In this document: positions 7,364-16,052 of the stretch, piece by piece
How positions within the stretch are numbered: the first letter of the stretch is position 1
Layout of the letters: every line of letters begins with the position of its first letter
Assembly (NCBI GenBank): GCA_946623775.1
Contig: CAMORJ010000028.1
Coordinates: 1 to 16,255, forward strand
Source: an uncultured Bacillota bacterium
GTDB taxonomy: Bacteria; Bacillota_I; Bacilli_A; RFN20; CAG-826
Reading direction: 5' to 3'
Length of the DNA: 16,255 bases
The notes under the pieces: generated by a model
What the model was told of the DNA's origin: nothing
Database searches by the model: none
The model's input: the letters and a program-made list of their open reading frames with translations, nothing else
Translations under genes and position numbers: made by a program

Positions 7364-10300
7364 TTGGCATTTCTTCGAGAACGAGGAAATCCCTTTCGGA
7401 TTGGTCAATGTCATCACCGGCGAGAACGGCTCTGGCAAATCCACCATCCTAGACGCCATCCATTATTTGCAATCCGGCGGAACCTGCAAATTCAACCAAG
7501 CCGCCAATACGCTTTCCAGCGGCCGCACCGTCGCCAATTACCTAAAGGCCAGGACCGGCGCGGAAGGGAAGGAATTCCTCCGCGACTCCAGCGACCTCAT
7601 CGGCCACATCGCCTGCGAGTATTTCGATGAAACCCGTGGACGCCCCTTCGTTTTGGGCTGCGTCCTCCAACTCGTCAAAGGCGTCATGGGCGACCCGCGT
7701 TTCTATATCATCGTCGACGATACTTACCGCAACGAATTGTTCTTTGAGGACAACTCCATCCTCAATTTCGATGAGCTGATGGCCAAAGGCAAAGAATATG
7801 GCCTGCAGATAGAAGAAGTGGGCAGGAAGATGTCGGAGCGCAAACGCAGGGAAGCGGTTCTCCGCGCGCTTGGCAACCCTCTCAAATACGAGGAGCTGTT
7901 CACCAAGGCATTGTCGTTTGAGCCCCTCCAGGACATCGCCCGTTTTGCCACGGACTTCTTGCTCCCCGAATCGCCGCTGGACCTTTCGTCCATCAAGTCC
8001 ACATTGGATTCCTACCGCCTTATCCAAGAGCAGCTTCGCCAGGAATCAAGGCGCGCCGAAATCCTGAAACCCATCGCCGAGAACCACGAACTATATGAGA
8101 GTCTATTGAAGAAGCGCTTTGGCTATGAAGTCCTCGATTGCGATTCGCAGATCCAAACCGCCATCGAAAAAATCAAGGCAAACCAAATCGCTTTGTCCAT
8201 CGAAGAAGCGGAAGTCAAAGCCCAGACCAAGGAGCGCGAAGAGGCAAGGCGCCTTGCCATGGAAGCAAGGCAGCATGCCGATGAAATCCGCAATTCCAAT
8301 GACTATAAAGTCCTCGACGGACTGGAAAAATCCAAGGCCGAAGTCGAGAAAGCCTATAACGAGCTCAAGCAAAGAGTCGCCTCTTGGGAGCTCATGATGG
8401 GCAACGAATCCGCTTTGGCGAGGCGCATCGGCACATCGCTTGAACTTGCGGCGGTCCGCGACGATCAGAATTATCAGCAGTATCTTGCCCTCGTCGGCAA
8501 GTACCGCGAACGCGTTGAGTCCATCCGCGAATCCGTTTCCAGAGAAAGGGGTATTTTGCTGAACAAGCAAGAAGAAATCTCCGCCCAAATCACCGGCCTC
8601 GATGAGGAAATCCTGCAGTTGCAGGCCAACGCATATGCCTATCCCCCTTATGTTGAACGCCTGATGGCCGACATCAAGAAGAGAATCAGGGAAGAAAAAG
8701 GCGTCACCGATATCGCCATCTACCCTCTTTGCAGCCAACTTGAGATCACCGACCCCGATTGGAGGGAAGCGGTGGAAGGGCTGCTTGGAAAACGCAGGTT
8801 CGATTTGTTCGTTCCGCGCCGTTACGTCCCAATCGCCGCGAAGGTGTTCGCCGAGAGCGGACTTCAGGACTATTTCGGCGTCGGCGTCATCGCGTTCGAC
8901 CCCAATATCGAATACACGGTATTGCCCAATGCCGTTTCCCATAAGCTTTCCGCTTTCGGCGAAGACAGCGAAGGCAACCGCAGAATCCTGAAAGAACCGC
9001 AGGCCTATATCGATGCCTTGTTAGGCAATGTGATGCTCGTCGATAGTTCCGAATCCTTTAAGGCGGGACAGCCTGCTTTGACGAGAGCGGGGGTTTATTT
9101 CGACGGCAATTCCGTCCGCCATCTCCTCGCCGAGGACATGACCAAACCATATATCGGCCAAGAATCCATCAAGCGCCGCCTTGAAGCGGCTCTTGAGAAC
9201 AAGGCGGCGCTTGTCGAAAAACTCGGGGAGCTTCAAAAGACCATCGCCGAAGACGAAAAGGTCCTTACCGAAGCGAGCCGCAGCAATGTGGAACAGCTTC
9301 TTTCCACCGAGGATCTGTGGCATGAGCTCCGCTTGGTGTCCGATAACCTGGCCTCCATCAACCAAGAGATTTCCAAATACAAGCATGGCCATAATCAAAT
9401 CCTCGGACTATCTGGTCTTATTGAGGATTATGAGAAGAAAGCTACCGAGAATGACGAGAGGGCTTTAAGGGCCGACAATGCCGTCAACGAATCCAATCGC
9501 AAGATCGGTTCGCTCGAAAACGAAAACAATACGCTGCACGCCAAAATCGAAGAGCTCAGCGCCATCAAGCGCAGCAAAATCGAGGATTCCGGCGGCTCAA
9601 TCGCCAACCTCGAGGAGTTCCTCGATATCCTTTCGCAAGGAAAGAAGGGTCGCGAACTCCGCGATTTGATCGCCTATTCCAAAGGGCCGAACGACAATGA
9701 AATCCGCAGGATTGAGCGTTTGATCCGCGGCGCGATGGATTCTTATTGCGCTGCCTATCCAAACGAACTCAAACCCGAGATGGAGAACTATGTCGCCTTC
9801 GTCCAGCGTTACAACAAGATCGTCCATGATGAACTTGCCAAACTCGAACCCGAAGTCGAGGCGGCGCGCCTTAAATCCGAAATCGAGCTGCGCGAGCACT
9901 TCATCTCCTCCATCCGCGCTTCATTGGATGAGGCGGAAGTCTCCATCGGAGCGCTCAACCGCGCTTTGAGGAACCATCCGTTCGGCTCGGACCGCGAAGT
10001 CTTTGAATTCAAAGGCACCAAGAGCACCGACTCCTTGCTTGGCGGAATCTATCGCATCGCGAAAGAAACCAAGCAAGATGCCATCGTCAATGACCTCTTC
10101 TCCGAAGACCTTGATCCCGAAGCGGAAGAAACGCTGCAGCGAGTCTTCGATATCCTCTCCACGAACGAGGATGACCCCGAATTCAAACAACAGAGGTTGG
10201 AACTCGTCGATTACCGCAACTACCTCAATTATGACATCAAGATCACCATCGATGACGGGGCAAGCGTTCTGTATTACTCCAAGAACCAGGATTCCAAATC

Positions 10301-10607
10301 CGGCGGCGAAACGCAGACGCCGTTCTATGCTTTGATCGCCGGCGCATTCCAAAGCTTGCTATCCGTTCCCGAGAAGCAACTCGATTCGCCGAGCTCTTTG
10401 GTGTGCTTCGACGAAGCGTTCAACAACATGGATGGCGAGCGCATCAAGCAGATGCTCGAGTTCTATAAGGAGCTCCGCATCCAATTGATCATCTCGGTTC
10501 CGTCCATCCGTTTTGCCTACATCTCGCCATACGCTGACAACATCATCGCCCTAGCTAAAGTTGACGGAGGAATCGGTATCTATACCGCTACGAAAGATGG
10601 AAATTAA
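7332..10607 (+). CDS. jetC: Wadjet SMC-like ATPase JetC
   Basis: A 1,091-residue SMC/MukB-like motor that dimerises and hydrolyses ATP to extrude DNA loops in the Wadjet complex. The N-terminal head has Walker A GENGSGKST at 30-38. Two long, charged coiled-coil stretches (about 270-460 and 610-900) flank a central hinge-like domain at about 465-600, marked by DWREAVEGLLGKRRFDLFVP and LTRAGVYFDGN. The C-terminal head has the ABC signature SGGETQ at 990-995 and Walker B LVCFDEA at 1023-1029 (D1027, E1028), as in the SbcC_Walker_B family. A strong AAAGGAGG (7316-7323) sits 8 nt before the ATG, inside jetB. All ATPase motifs are intact, so the motor should be active. A Rad50/SbcC identity is unlikely: there is no CxxC zinc hook, and the true sbcC lies downstream. 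Confidence 0.93.
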   Translation: MKRITKLRLINWHFFENEEIPFGLVNVITGENGSGKSTILDAIHYLQSGGTCKFNQAANTLSSGRTVANYLKARTGAEGKEFLRDSSDLIGHIACEYFDETRGRPFVLGCVLQLVKGVMGDPRFYIIVDDTYRNELFFEDNSILNFDELMAKGKEYGLQIEEVGRKMSERKRREAVLRALGNPLKYEELFTKALSFEPLQDIARFATDFLLPESPLDLSSIKSTLDSYRLIQEQLRQESRRAEILKPIAENHELYESLLKKRFGYEVLDCDSQIQTAIEKIKANQIALSIEEAEVKAQTKEREEARRLAMEARQHADEIRNSNDYKVLDGLEKSKAEVEKAYNELKQRVASWELMMGNESALARRIGTSLELAAVRDDQNYQQYLALVGKYRERVESIRESVSRERGILLNKQEEISAQITGLDEEILQLQANAYAYPPYVERLMADIKKRIREEKGVTDIAIYPLCSQLEITDPDWREAVEGLLGKRRFDLFVPRRYVPIAAKVFAESGLQDYFGVGVIAFDPNIEYTVLPNAVSHKLSAFGEDSEGNRRILKEPQAYIDALLGNVMLVDSSESFKAGQPALTRAGVYFDGNSVRHLLAEDMTKPYIGQESIKRRLEAALENKAALVEKLGELQKTIAEDEKVLTEASRSNVEQLLSTEDLWHELRLVSDNLASINQEISKYKHGHNQILGLSGLIEDYEKKATENDERALRADNAVNESNRKIGSLENENNTLHAKIEELSAIKRSKIEDSGGSIANLEEFLDILSQGKKGRELRDLIAYSKGPNDNEIRRIERLIRGAMDSYCAAYPNELKPEMENYVAFVQRYNKIVHDELAKLEPEVEAARLKSEIELREHFISSIRASLDEAEVSIGALNRALRNHPFGSDREVFEFKGTKSTDSLLGGIYRIAKETKQDAIVNDLFSEDLDPEAEETLQRVFDILSTNEDDPEFKQQRLELVDYRNYLNYDIKITIDDGASVLYYSKNQDSKSGGETQTPFYALIAGAFQSLLSVPEKQLDSPSSLVCFDEAFNNMDGERIKQMLEFYKELRIQLIISVPSIRFAYISPYADNIIALAKVDGGIGIYTATKDGN

Positions 10608-11784
10608 AAAGATCATTCTTACGCGTTTGCTGTCCGCTTATCTTAATCGAGATTCTTTTTATAACCCTGCAAAAGTGGGGCAAAAAGTGGTTTTGGAACG
10701 CAGGGACAGCCTTTTCAATCCCTATCGCAGGAGCCTTGAAATCGAAGATGACGTCCGCTTCCTTGAACGTAAAGGATTCGTGTTCGTCACCCGTCATGAA
10801 GACGCCTTCGTCTCCGTTGAATTAAACAAAGACGAGGGAGCCCTTAAATCAATCTTCGCATATCTTGACATGGAGGACCCGCGAATTGAGATTTCCAAAT
10901 GCCTGGAGATTCTGAATTCTAGAGCGAATGAGCAAACGGTAGCAGGGCGATTCTGCTCGGCCATGATTCCCAAGCTCTACCACGTCAAACCGTCCACTTC
11001 GAATTATTTCTCGGACTCGGCAGAACTATCCAAATTGCTGACGGCGATTGATGCGGTGGAAAAGCTGCAGCAAGAAACGCTTTTCCGCGTTCTGTCCATC
11101 CAGCTGTTCGGCAATTCGAAAGAACTCGAGAAAATGCAATCGACCCTAGACACCGTTTTCAGGAAATACGATAGCATTGTTTATGATGAGGAAGACGATC
11201 CGCTGGCGGTTCATTGCTTGGTGAAAAACCCAACATCCGTTTTGCTAAAAGGGCCTCTTTGCTTTTCTTGCTTCGGCCAAACCATTGATTTGTCCAAGTG
11301 GGAGGGGAATTTTTCGCTGAGCAGCAAAGCCATCGCGGACTTCAATCCCCTTAAGCTCTTCGCGAAGAGGATCATCACGATTGAGAATCTCACTTCGTTT
11401 ACGTCGTTTGAGGACAAGGATGCCTTGGTAATCTATCTTTCCGGATTCCATGATGCGGCCAAGAAAGAACTGCTGCAGCGCATCCATGAGACTTTCCCCA
11501 ATGCTCCTTTTTACCATTTTGGGGACATGGATTCCGGCGGTTTCTATATCTTCCGCCGCCTTTGCCAGGACACGGGCATCGATTTCCTCCCATATAAAAT
11601 GGATATAGAAGCATTCGAGCAGGTGAAAGGATTTGCCAACCGCCTGTCCGACAATGATAGAAAGCGCCTGTCATTGCAACTTGAATCCGATGATTTCGGG
11701 ATGTTCCATGATTTGATCCGCCTTATGCTCCAGATGGATGTTAAGGTGGAGCAAGAAGCCTTTTTGGCGCTGCAAAATAATTGA
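10597..11784 (+). CDS. jetD: Wadjet nuclease JetD (DUF2220, topo VI/Toprim-like)
   Basis: A 395-residue protein, the DNA-cleaving subunit that cuts circular DNA trapped by JetABC. The N-terminal half is expected to be the DNA-binding arm. The C-terminal half is Toprim-like, with E263 in IENLTSF, the metal-binding GDMDSGG (G309, D310, D312) and a late EQE (385-387). These acidic motifs are intact, so cleavage activity is expected. The start was chosen at ATG 10597, overlapping jetC by 11 nt, because MEIKKIILTRLL looks like a natural N-terminus. A TTG at 10561 would add 12 residues but lacks a ribosome site. GGAGG at 10566-10570 is too far (26 nt) from the ATG, so translation probably depends on coupling to jetC. 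Confidence 0.9.
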   Translation: MEIKKIILTRLLSAYLNRDSFYNPAKVGQKVVLERRDSLFNPYRRSLEIEDDVRFLERKGFVFVTRHEDAFVSVELNKDEGALKSIFAYLDMEDPRIEISKCLEILNSRANEQTVAGRFCSAMIPKLYHVKPSTSNYFSDSAELSKLLTAIDAVEKLQQETLFRVLSIQLFGNSKELEKMQSTLDTVFRKYDSIVYDEEDDPLAVHCLVKNPTSVLLKGPLCFSCFGQTIDLSKWEGNFSLSSKAIADFNPLKLFAKRIITIENLTSFTSFEDKDALVIYLSGFHDAAKKELLQRIHETFPNAPFYHFGDMDSGGFYIFRRLCQDTGIDFLPYKMDIEAFEQVKGFANRLSDNDRKRLSLQLESDDFGMFHDLIRLMLQMDVKVEQEAFLALQNN

Positions 11785-11816
11785 TTTGCCCCCATACGTT
11801 TCGACTGGGCTTGCAT

Positions 11817-11822
11817 TAAAAT
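11817..11822 (+). promoter_or_regulatory. possible -10 box before sbcD
   Basis: TAAAAT (5 of 6 to consensus) ends 7 nt before the sbcD ATG, which would give a nearly leaderless transcript. No -35 match is seen at 15-18 nt. The 45-bp jetD-sbcD gap shows no terminator-like hairpin, so read-through from jetABCD is at least as likely. Confidence 0.25.
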
Positions 11823-11829
11823 GTAGGGT

Positions 11830-12945
11830 ATGAAATTCCTTCATCTTTCCGACCTTCATTTAGGCAAACGTCTTCGTGGCTTCTCTTTGCTGGAAGACCA
11901 GAGGTATTTTCTGTTTGAGCAGACGCTGCCTTTGCTGAAAGAAGAGGGGATAGACGTGCTCGTGATCGCCGGAGACATCTATGACGTCCCCGCCCCGAGC
12001 CAAGATTCGGTCGTGCTTCTTGACGATTTCATCACCGCATGCGCGAATCTTAAGATCAGGGTTTTGATGATTCCGGGGAACCACGATTCCAGCCTTCGCC
12101 TTTCCTATGGCTCCAAGATTTTCCGCGACCGCGGCATCTATATCGTCACGGACATCAAAAACAGCGTCCATCCAATCGAAATCGATGGCGTGAATTTCTA
12201 TTTGCTCCCCTTCATGAAGCATCATGACGTCAACGGCGCGTTTGAGCAGGAGTTCAAAGACTACAATTCGGCAGCTGCCTTCATGGTTGAACAAATGCAA
12301 CTGGACAATAGCAAAATCAATGTGCTTGTCGCCCATCAGCTTGTGCTTCCGCATCATGGGGATTTGGAATTCGGCGGTTCGGAAGAAGTCGTGGTGGGAA
12401 CGGTTGGAAACATCGATAGCTCCGTATTCTCCCAGTTCGATTATGTTGCGCTAGGACACATCCATAAGCCTCAGGCGGTTGGAGACAACGCCCATTACTG
12501 CGGCTCGCCGCTACGCTACCACGTCGATGAGGCAAGGCAAGAGAAATCTTTCTATATTGTCGACGTCCAGAAAGGCAGGGTCGAAATCACCCATAAACCG
12601 ATACACGTCCTCCATGAATTAAGAGTATTGGATGGCAATTACGCCGATGTGATTGCCATGCCCCCAAGCGAGGATTATGTGTTCGTGAATCTTTTGGATA
12701 ATGCTTATGTCGAGAATGCGATAGACGCCATAAGGCAAACGGCATTCCCGCATTGCTTGGGCCTTGCATACCCGAATATCGGGTCAACCGAATCAGGGGA
12801 GGAGACCGTTCCGGAATTTGATTCCGAACACCCGGAAGAGCTTTTCCCGAAATTCTATGAGATGGTTTTGGGACAACAACTCACCGATTTCCAATCCGAA
12901 ACCGTGCTTGAGCTGCTTGGGAAAGCGAAGGAGGGCAGACAATGA
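11830..12945 (+). CDS. sbcD: SbcD, Mre11-type exonuclease/endonuclease subunit
   Basis: A 371-residue metallophosphoesterase, close to the usual SbcD length. With SbcC it forms the ATP-dependent complex that cleaves DNA hairpins and trims blocked or broken ends. All Mre11 motifs are present in order: SDLHLG (D8, H10), AGDIYD (D49), PGNHD (N84, H85), AHQ (H169) and GHIH (H210, H212). These are the two-Mn2+ ligands, so the active site is complete. The C-terminal third is the capping and SbcC-binding region, with weak conservation. The start follows the standard SbcD N-terminus (MKFLHLSD). The only purine stretch before it (AGGG 11825-11828) is 1 nt from the ATG, so a normal ribosome site is absent. 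It overlaps sbcC by ATGA. Confidence 0.95.
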   Translation: MKFLHLSDLHLGKRLRGFSLLEDQRYFLFEQTLPLLKEEGIDVLVIAGDIYDVPAPSQDSVVLLDDFITACANLKIRVLMIPGNHDSSLRLSYGSKIFRDRGIYIVTDIKNSVHPIEIDGVNFYLLPFMKHHDVNGAFEQEFKDYNSAAAFMVEQMQLDNSKINVLVAHQLVLPHHGDLEFGGSEEVVVGTVGNIDSSVFSQFDYVALGHIHKPQAVGDNAHYCGSPLRYHVDEARQEKSFYIVDVQKGRVEITHKPIHVLHELRVLDGNYADVIAMPPSEDYVFVNLLDNAYVENAIDAIRQTAFPHCLGLAYPNIGSTESGEETVPEFDSEHPEELFPKFYEMVLGQQLTDFQSETVLELLGKAKEGRQ

Positions 12946-15900
12946 AGCCTCTTCGCCTGAAAATGCTGGCCTTTGGCCCATACGAAAAAGAGACGGTCAT
13001 CGACTTCTCTTCCTTCACGAGCAATCTTTTCCTCATCACCGGCGAGACCGGCGCCGGGAAAACGATGATTTTCGACGCGATTTGCTTCGCCTTATATGGT
13101 AGTTCCAGCGGCGGCATCAGGAAGAGCGCGAATTTCTTCTGCGACAAAGCACCCCTAGGAACCAAGGCTCACGTCGAATTCACCTTTTCCTACAAAAGGC
13201 ACGAATTCACCGTTTACCGTGAGACCACCCGCTTGAATAAAAACGGCAATTCGGTGACGGGTGCTGTGGTGCTGAAAGGGGACTCCTTGGCCTCGGACGT
13301 AACGGACGCGAAAGCGGTCAACAAGAAAATCCTTGAGATCCTAGGCCTTGATGAAGACCAATTCCGCATGGCGATGATGATTGCCCAAGGCGATTTCGCC
13401 AAACTGATCCATGCAGATACCGCCGAAAGAAAAGAAATATTCCGAAAGATACTTGGCACCGAGTTCATCGTTCGCTTCATCGATATGCTGGGTTCGGCAT
13501 ACTCCGAAAGCAGGTCGGCGTTGCTTAGCAGACAAACTGAGGTCAGAACCGTTTTGCGTACCGTGCAAGTCGATGATCCGGAACTGCAAAGCGCCCTTAG
13601 CAGCGACAACTATGATTTGACTTCTCTCTTGCAGCAGATCAAGGACTATGTCAATAAAGAAGGCGAAAGCAGCAGGCCAATCTTCGATGCCTTTCAACAA
13701 GCGAAGAGCGCATATAATCAAGCATCGACCGAATATGAGATTGCCAAGAAGGAGAACGAGGATGTCGAGGCGTATCTCTCTTACCTGAGGCAACTAGAAG
13801 TGCTCCAGGAGCGAAAGCCCCAAATGAATGAGCTCGAAAAGGAAATTGAGCTCGCGGAGGCTAGCGCGATCCTTTACCCGCTTCAACAGGCTGAACTTGA
13901 ATCATCCAAGCGTCTCCATGCGGATTCTGTTGTATTGGAGGAAACCAAAAAGGAGGGGGACATGTATCGGAATTCGAATGAAAAACCGATTATGTCTGCC
14001 TATGAATCCTCTAAAAAGGAACAAGAGAAAATCCAAGGAATCATAAATGAGCTGCGCAAATTAGAAGAGACGTTGAGCATCTTGGAAAAGCGGCGCGATT
14101 TAGAGAAGGATCTCGAAAAGGCCAAAGCCGCGCTTCAAGAAGCTGAGCAAAAGAAAAAGAAGACTTCTTCGGAAATCGAGGAGCTTGATAAGGAACTATT
14201 GTCGCTTCAGAAGAAGTGGGAGAATTATGATGACGCTCCTTTGTTTGGCGCAAAGCGAGAACTAGAAGTTCTATTAAAACAAAAACAAGCGCTTCAAAAG
14301 CTCTTGGCTGACATCAATGTTTATCGAAAAGCAAATGAGGCCTATTTATCTTTGGTCGCCGAAGCGACAAAGCGCGCCGAAGAGGAAAAAGAGTCTTTTG
14401 CCCGCTATCAAGATGGATATCATCGCTTCCTTATGTCGCTTGCAGGCAATATCGCTTCAACGCTAGAAGAAGAAAAACCTTGCCCGGTATGTGGGTCAAT
14501 TCACCATCCAAAACCCGCAAAGCCTCTGGACGGCGCGCCATCGGAAGAAGATGTCCGCAAACTTGAGATGCTTAGAACCGAAGCAAGCCGCAAAACCGCT
14601 GATGCCGAACGCCGCAGGGCCGCTGAGGCATCGCGCCTAGAAGAGCAGCGGCGCAGCCTTTTGGAGCGCGTTGCCGAGCTTCTTGGAAAAGAAGCTGCCT
14701 TGGATGGCTCGGAACTCGATGATTTCAGGCTGTCTTTGGATATTAAGGAAAAGACTCTTAACGAGCAGATTTCCTCGTTGACTTCAAAACAGGAAGAAAG
14801 AACCGCGGACCAGAACAGGATCAAGGCTTATCAAGAAAGACTCGCCTTGGCAAAAAAGAGTTTGCCTTCGCTGGAACAGCAGCATCAGCAAAGTTTGGTT
14901 AGCCTCAAACAATATGAAATAAGGATTCAACAGTTCGACGAGCAAATAAAAGGTCTCGATGAAGAGTCTTTGACGAGCCGTATTCGCGACCTCAATGGAC
15001 AGAAGTTACAAATCGAAGTTTTGGTAAAATCCGCTCAAGAAAGCAAGCTGGAATATGAAAAGAGAATCCAAGGTTATTTAAGCCGTATCAAAGCACTGGA
15101 AGAAAGACTCGCTCTCGATGAGAAAGACGCAGAGGAAAAGAAGAAAAAACTCAGCGACGCTTTGGAGGAATCACCCTTCAAGACCATCGATGAGTCCATG
15201 GTCCATTATTTGCCTCCCGAATTATTGTCGTCGAAGCGCAAAGAATCCCAAGAATATGTGACGCTTTATCTAAGAATCAAAACTCTTGTTCTCGAAGGCA
15301 AAAGGAAGGGTCTCGGTGGCAAAACAGCGAACCCCTTATCGGTTTTGAAAGAGAAAATGGAGGCATTGAAATCCGCTTTCTCCTTGGCCGAAGAGCAAAA
15401 GAACCAAGTGTTTGCACGCCTTGAGTCCAATACCAGGAGCCTAATGAAAGCAGAGGAGCTATTCTCTACCTTTGGAGATCTCGAATCCAAATGCCGCGAG
15501 CTCCGCATGCTGTCCGATGCGGCGTCAGGGAGAATCTCCGGAAAGAAAATCGATTTCGAAACCTATTGCATGCTCCATACGTTCGAAATGGTCTTGCGCC
15601 TTGCTTCGAAGAAATTCATGTCCATGTCAGAAGGCCGATATGAATTCAGGCGCGAGCAAAGCCTTTCGGGCTCAAAGCAGCAAGGCTTTGAAATCGCAAT
15701 CCTCGACCACGATTCCGGAAAGCTTCGACCCTCCGTCACGCTTTCCGGCGGCGAGTCCTTTGAGGCATCGCTATCGCTTGCTTTGGCTTTCTCCGAGACC
15801 ATGCAGCAATCTTATGGCGGAATCGAACTGGATTCGATGTTCGTCGACGAAGGGTTCGGCACTCTTGATAGCGAAGCCATCGATAGGTCGGTCAACGTTT

Positions 15901-16034
15901 TGAAGGCGCTGTCGGCAAACTCCGATAAATTGATTGGCATCATCAGCCACATCGAACAATTGGAGAGGGCCATCGATTCTAGAATCGAGGTCAGAAAAGG
16001 AACGAATGGGTCAGTCGTCAAACTCGTTGTATAA
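12942..16034 (+). CDS. sbcC: SbcC, Rad50-type SMC ATPase subunit
   Basis: A 1,030-residue Rad50-like ATPase that opens and closes the SbcD nuclease on DNA ends. The N-terminal head has Walker A GETGAGKT at 34-41, followed by a Q-loop-like segment (MMIAQGDF). Long Lys/Glu-rich coiled coils run on both sides of the zinc hook CPVC (C514-C517), which joins two complexes. The C-terminal head has the signature LSGGES (934-939), Walker B MFVDEG (D969, E970) and a D-loop TLD (974-976). AAGGAGGG (12928-12935) sits 6 nt before the ATG, which overlaps the sbcD stop. Length and motifs match an intact, chromosomal-type SbcC. The coiled-coil part looks lower in GC than the heads, as expected from Lys/Glu codons. 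No truncation or frameshift is seen. Confidence 0.96.
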   Translation: MKPLRLKMLAFGPYEKETVIDFSSFTSNLFLITGETGAGKTMIFDAICFALYGSSSGGIRKSANFFCDKAPLGTKAHVEFTFSYKRHEFTVYRETTRLNKNGNSVTGAVVLKGDSLASDVTDAKAVNKKILEILGLDEDQFRMAMMIAQGDFAKLIHADTAERKEIFRKILGTEFIVRFIDMLGSAYSESRSALLSRQTEVRTVLRTVQVDDPELQSALSSDNYDLTSLLQQIKDYVNKEGESSRPIFDAFQQAKSAYNQASTEYEIAKKENEDVEAYLSYLRQLEVLQERKPQMNELEKEIELAEASAILYPLQQAELESSKRLHADSVVLEETKKEGDMYRNSNEKPIMSAYESSKKEQEKIQGIINELRKLEETLSILEKRRDLEKDLEKAKAALQEAEQKKKKTSSEIEELDKELLSLQKKWENYDDAPLFGAKRELEVLLKQKQALQKLLADINVYRKANEAYLSLVAEATKRAEEEKESFARYQDGYHRFLMSLAGNIASTLEEEKPCPVCGSIHHPKPAKPLDGAPSEEDVRKLEMLRTEASRKTADAERRRAAEASRLEEQRRSLLERVAELLGKEAALDGSELDDFRLSLDIKEKTLNEQISSLTSKQEERTADQNRIKAYQERLALAKKSLPSLEQQHQQSLVSLKQYEIRIQQFDEQIKGLDEESLTSRIRDLNGQKLQIEVLVKSAQESKLEYEKRIQGYLSRIKALEERLALDEKDAEEKKKKLSDALEESPFKTIDESMVHYLPPELLSSKRKESQEYVTLYLRIKTLVLEGKRKGLGGKTANPLSVLKEKMEALKSAFSLAEEQKNQVFARLESNTRSLMKAEELFSTFGDLESKCRELRMLSDAASGRISGKKIDFETYCMLHTFEMVLRLASKKFMSMSEGRYEFRREQSLSGSKQQGFEIAILDHDSGKLRPSVTLSGGESFEASLSLALAFSETMQQSYGGIELDSMFVDEGFGTLDSEAIDRSVNVLKALSANSDKLIGIISHIEQLERAIDSRIEVRKGTNGSVVKLVV

Positions 16035-16035
16035 T
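16030..16035 (+). promoter_or_regulatory. possible -10 box overlapping the sbcC stop
   Basis: A perfect TATAAT spans the end of sbcC, 17 nt before the ATG of the next gene, leaving a leader of about 11 nt. No -35 match is seen. It could give the membrane-protein gene its own promoter, but chance in a GTA-TAA-TAA context is quite possible. Confidence 0.2.
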
Positions 16036-16052
16036 AACCGCGGGCAAGACCT

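Noticed and set aside
8103..8942. 279-residue minus-strand open frame inside jetC, plus similar ones at 5808-6425 and 11860-12357
   Set aside because: These are mirror images of well-supported plus-strand genes, rich in Asp, Gly and Phe from reversed codons, with no recognisable domain.
7332..10607. jetC read as a second SbcC/Rad50 or as housekeeping MukB/SMC
   Set aside because: It has no zinc-hook CxxC and is about 1,090 residues with a compact hinge. It is flanked by jetA/jetB and by a DUF2220 JetD, which defines Wadjet.
11785..11829. Terminator between jetD and sbcD
   Set aside because: Only a 4-bp GCCC/GGGC pairing can be drawn and no T-run follows it.
13930..15480. Lower-GC block inside sbcC as a sign of horizontal insertion
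   Set aside because: It coincides with the Lys/Glu/Gln-rich coiled coils, whose codons are AT-rich; the frame is continuous and both heads match.
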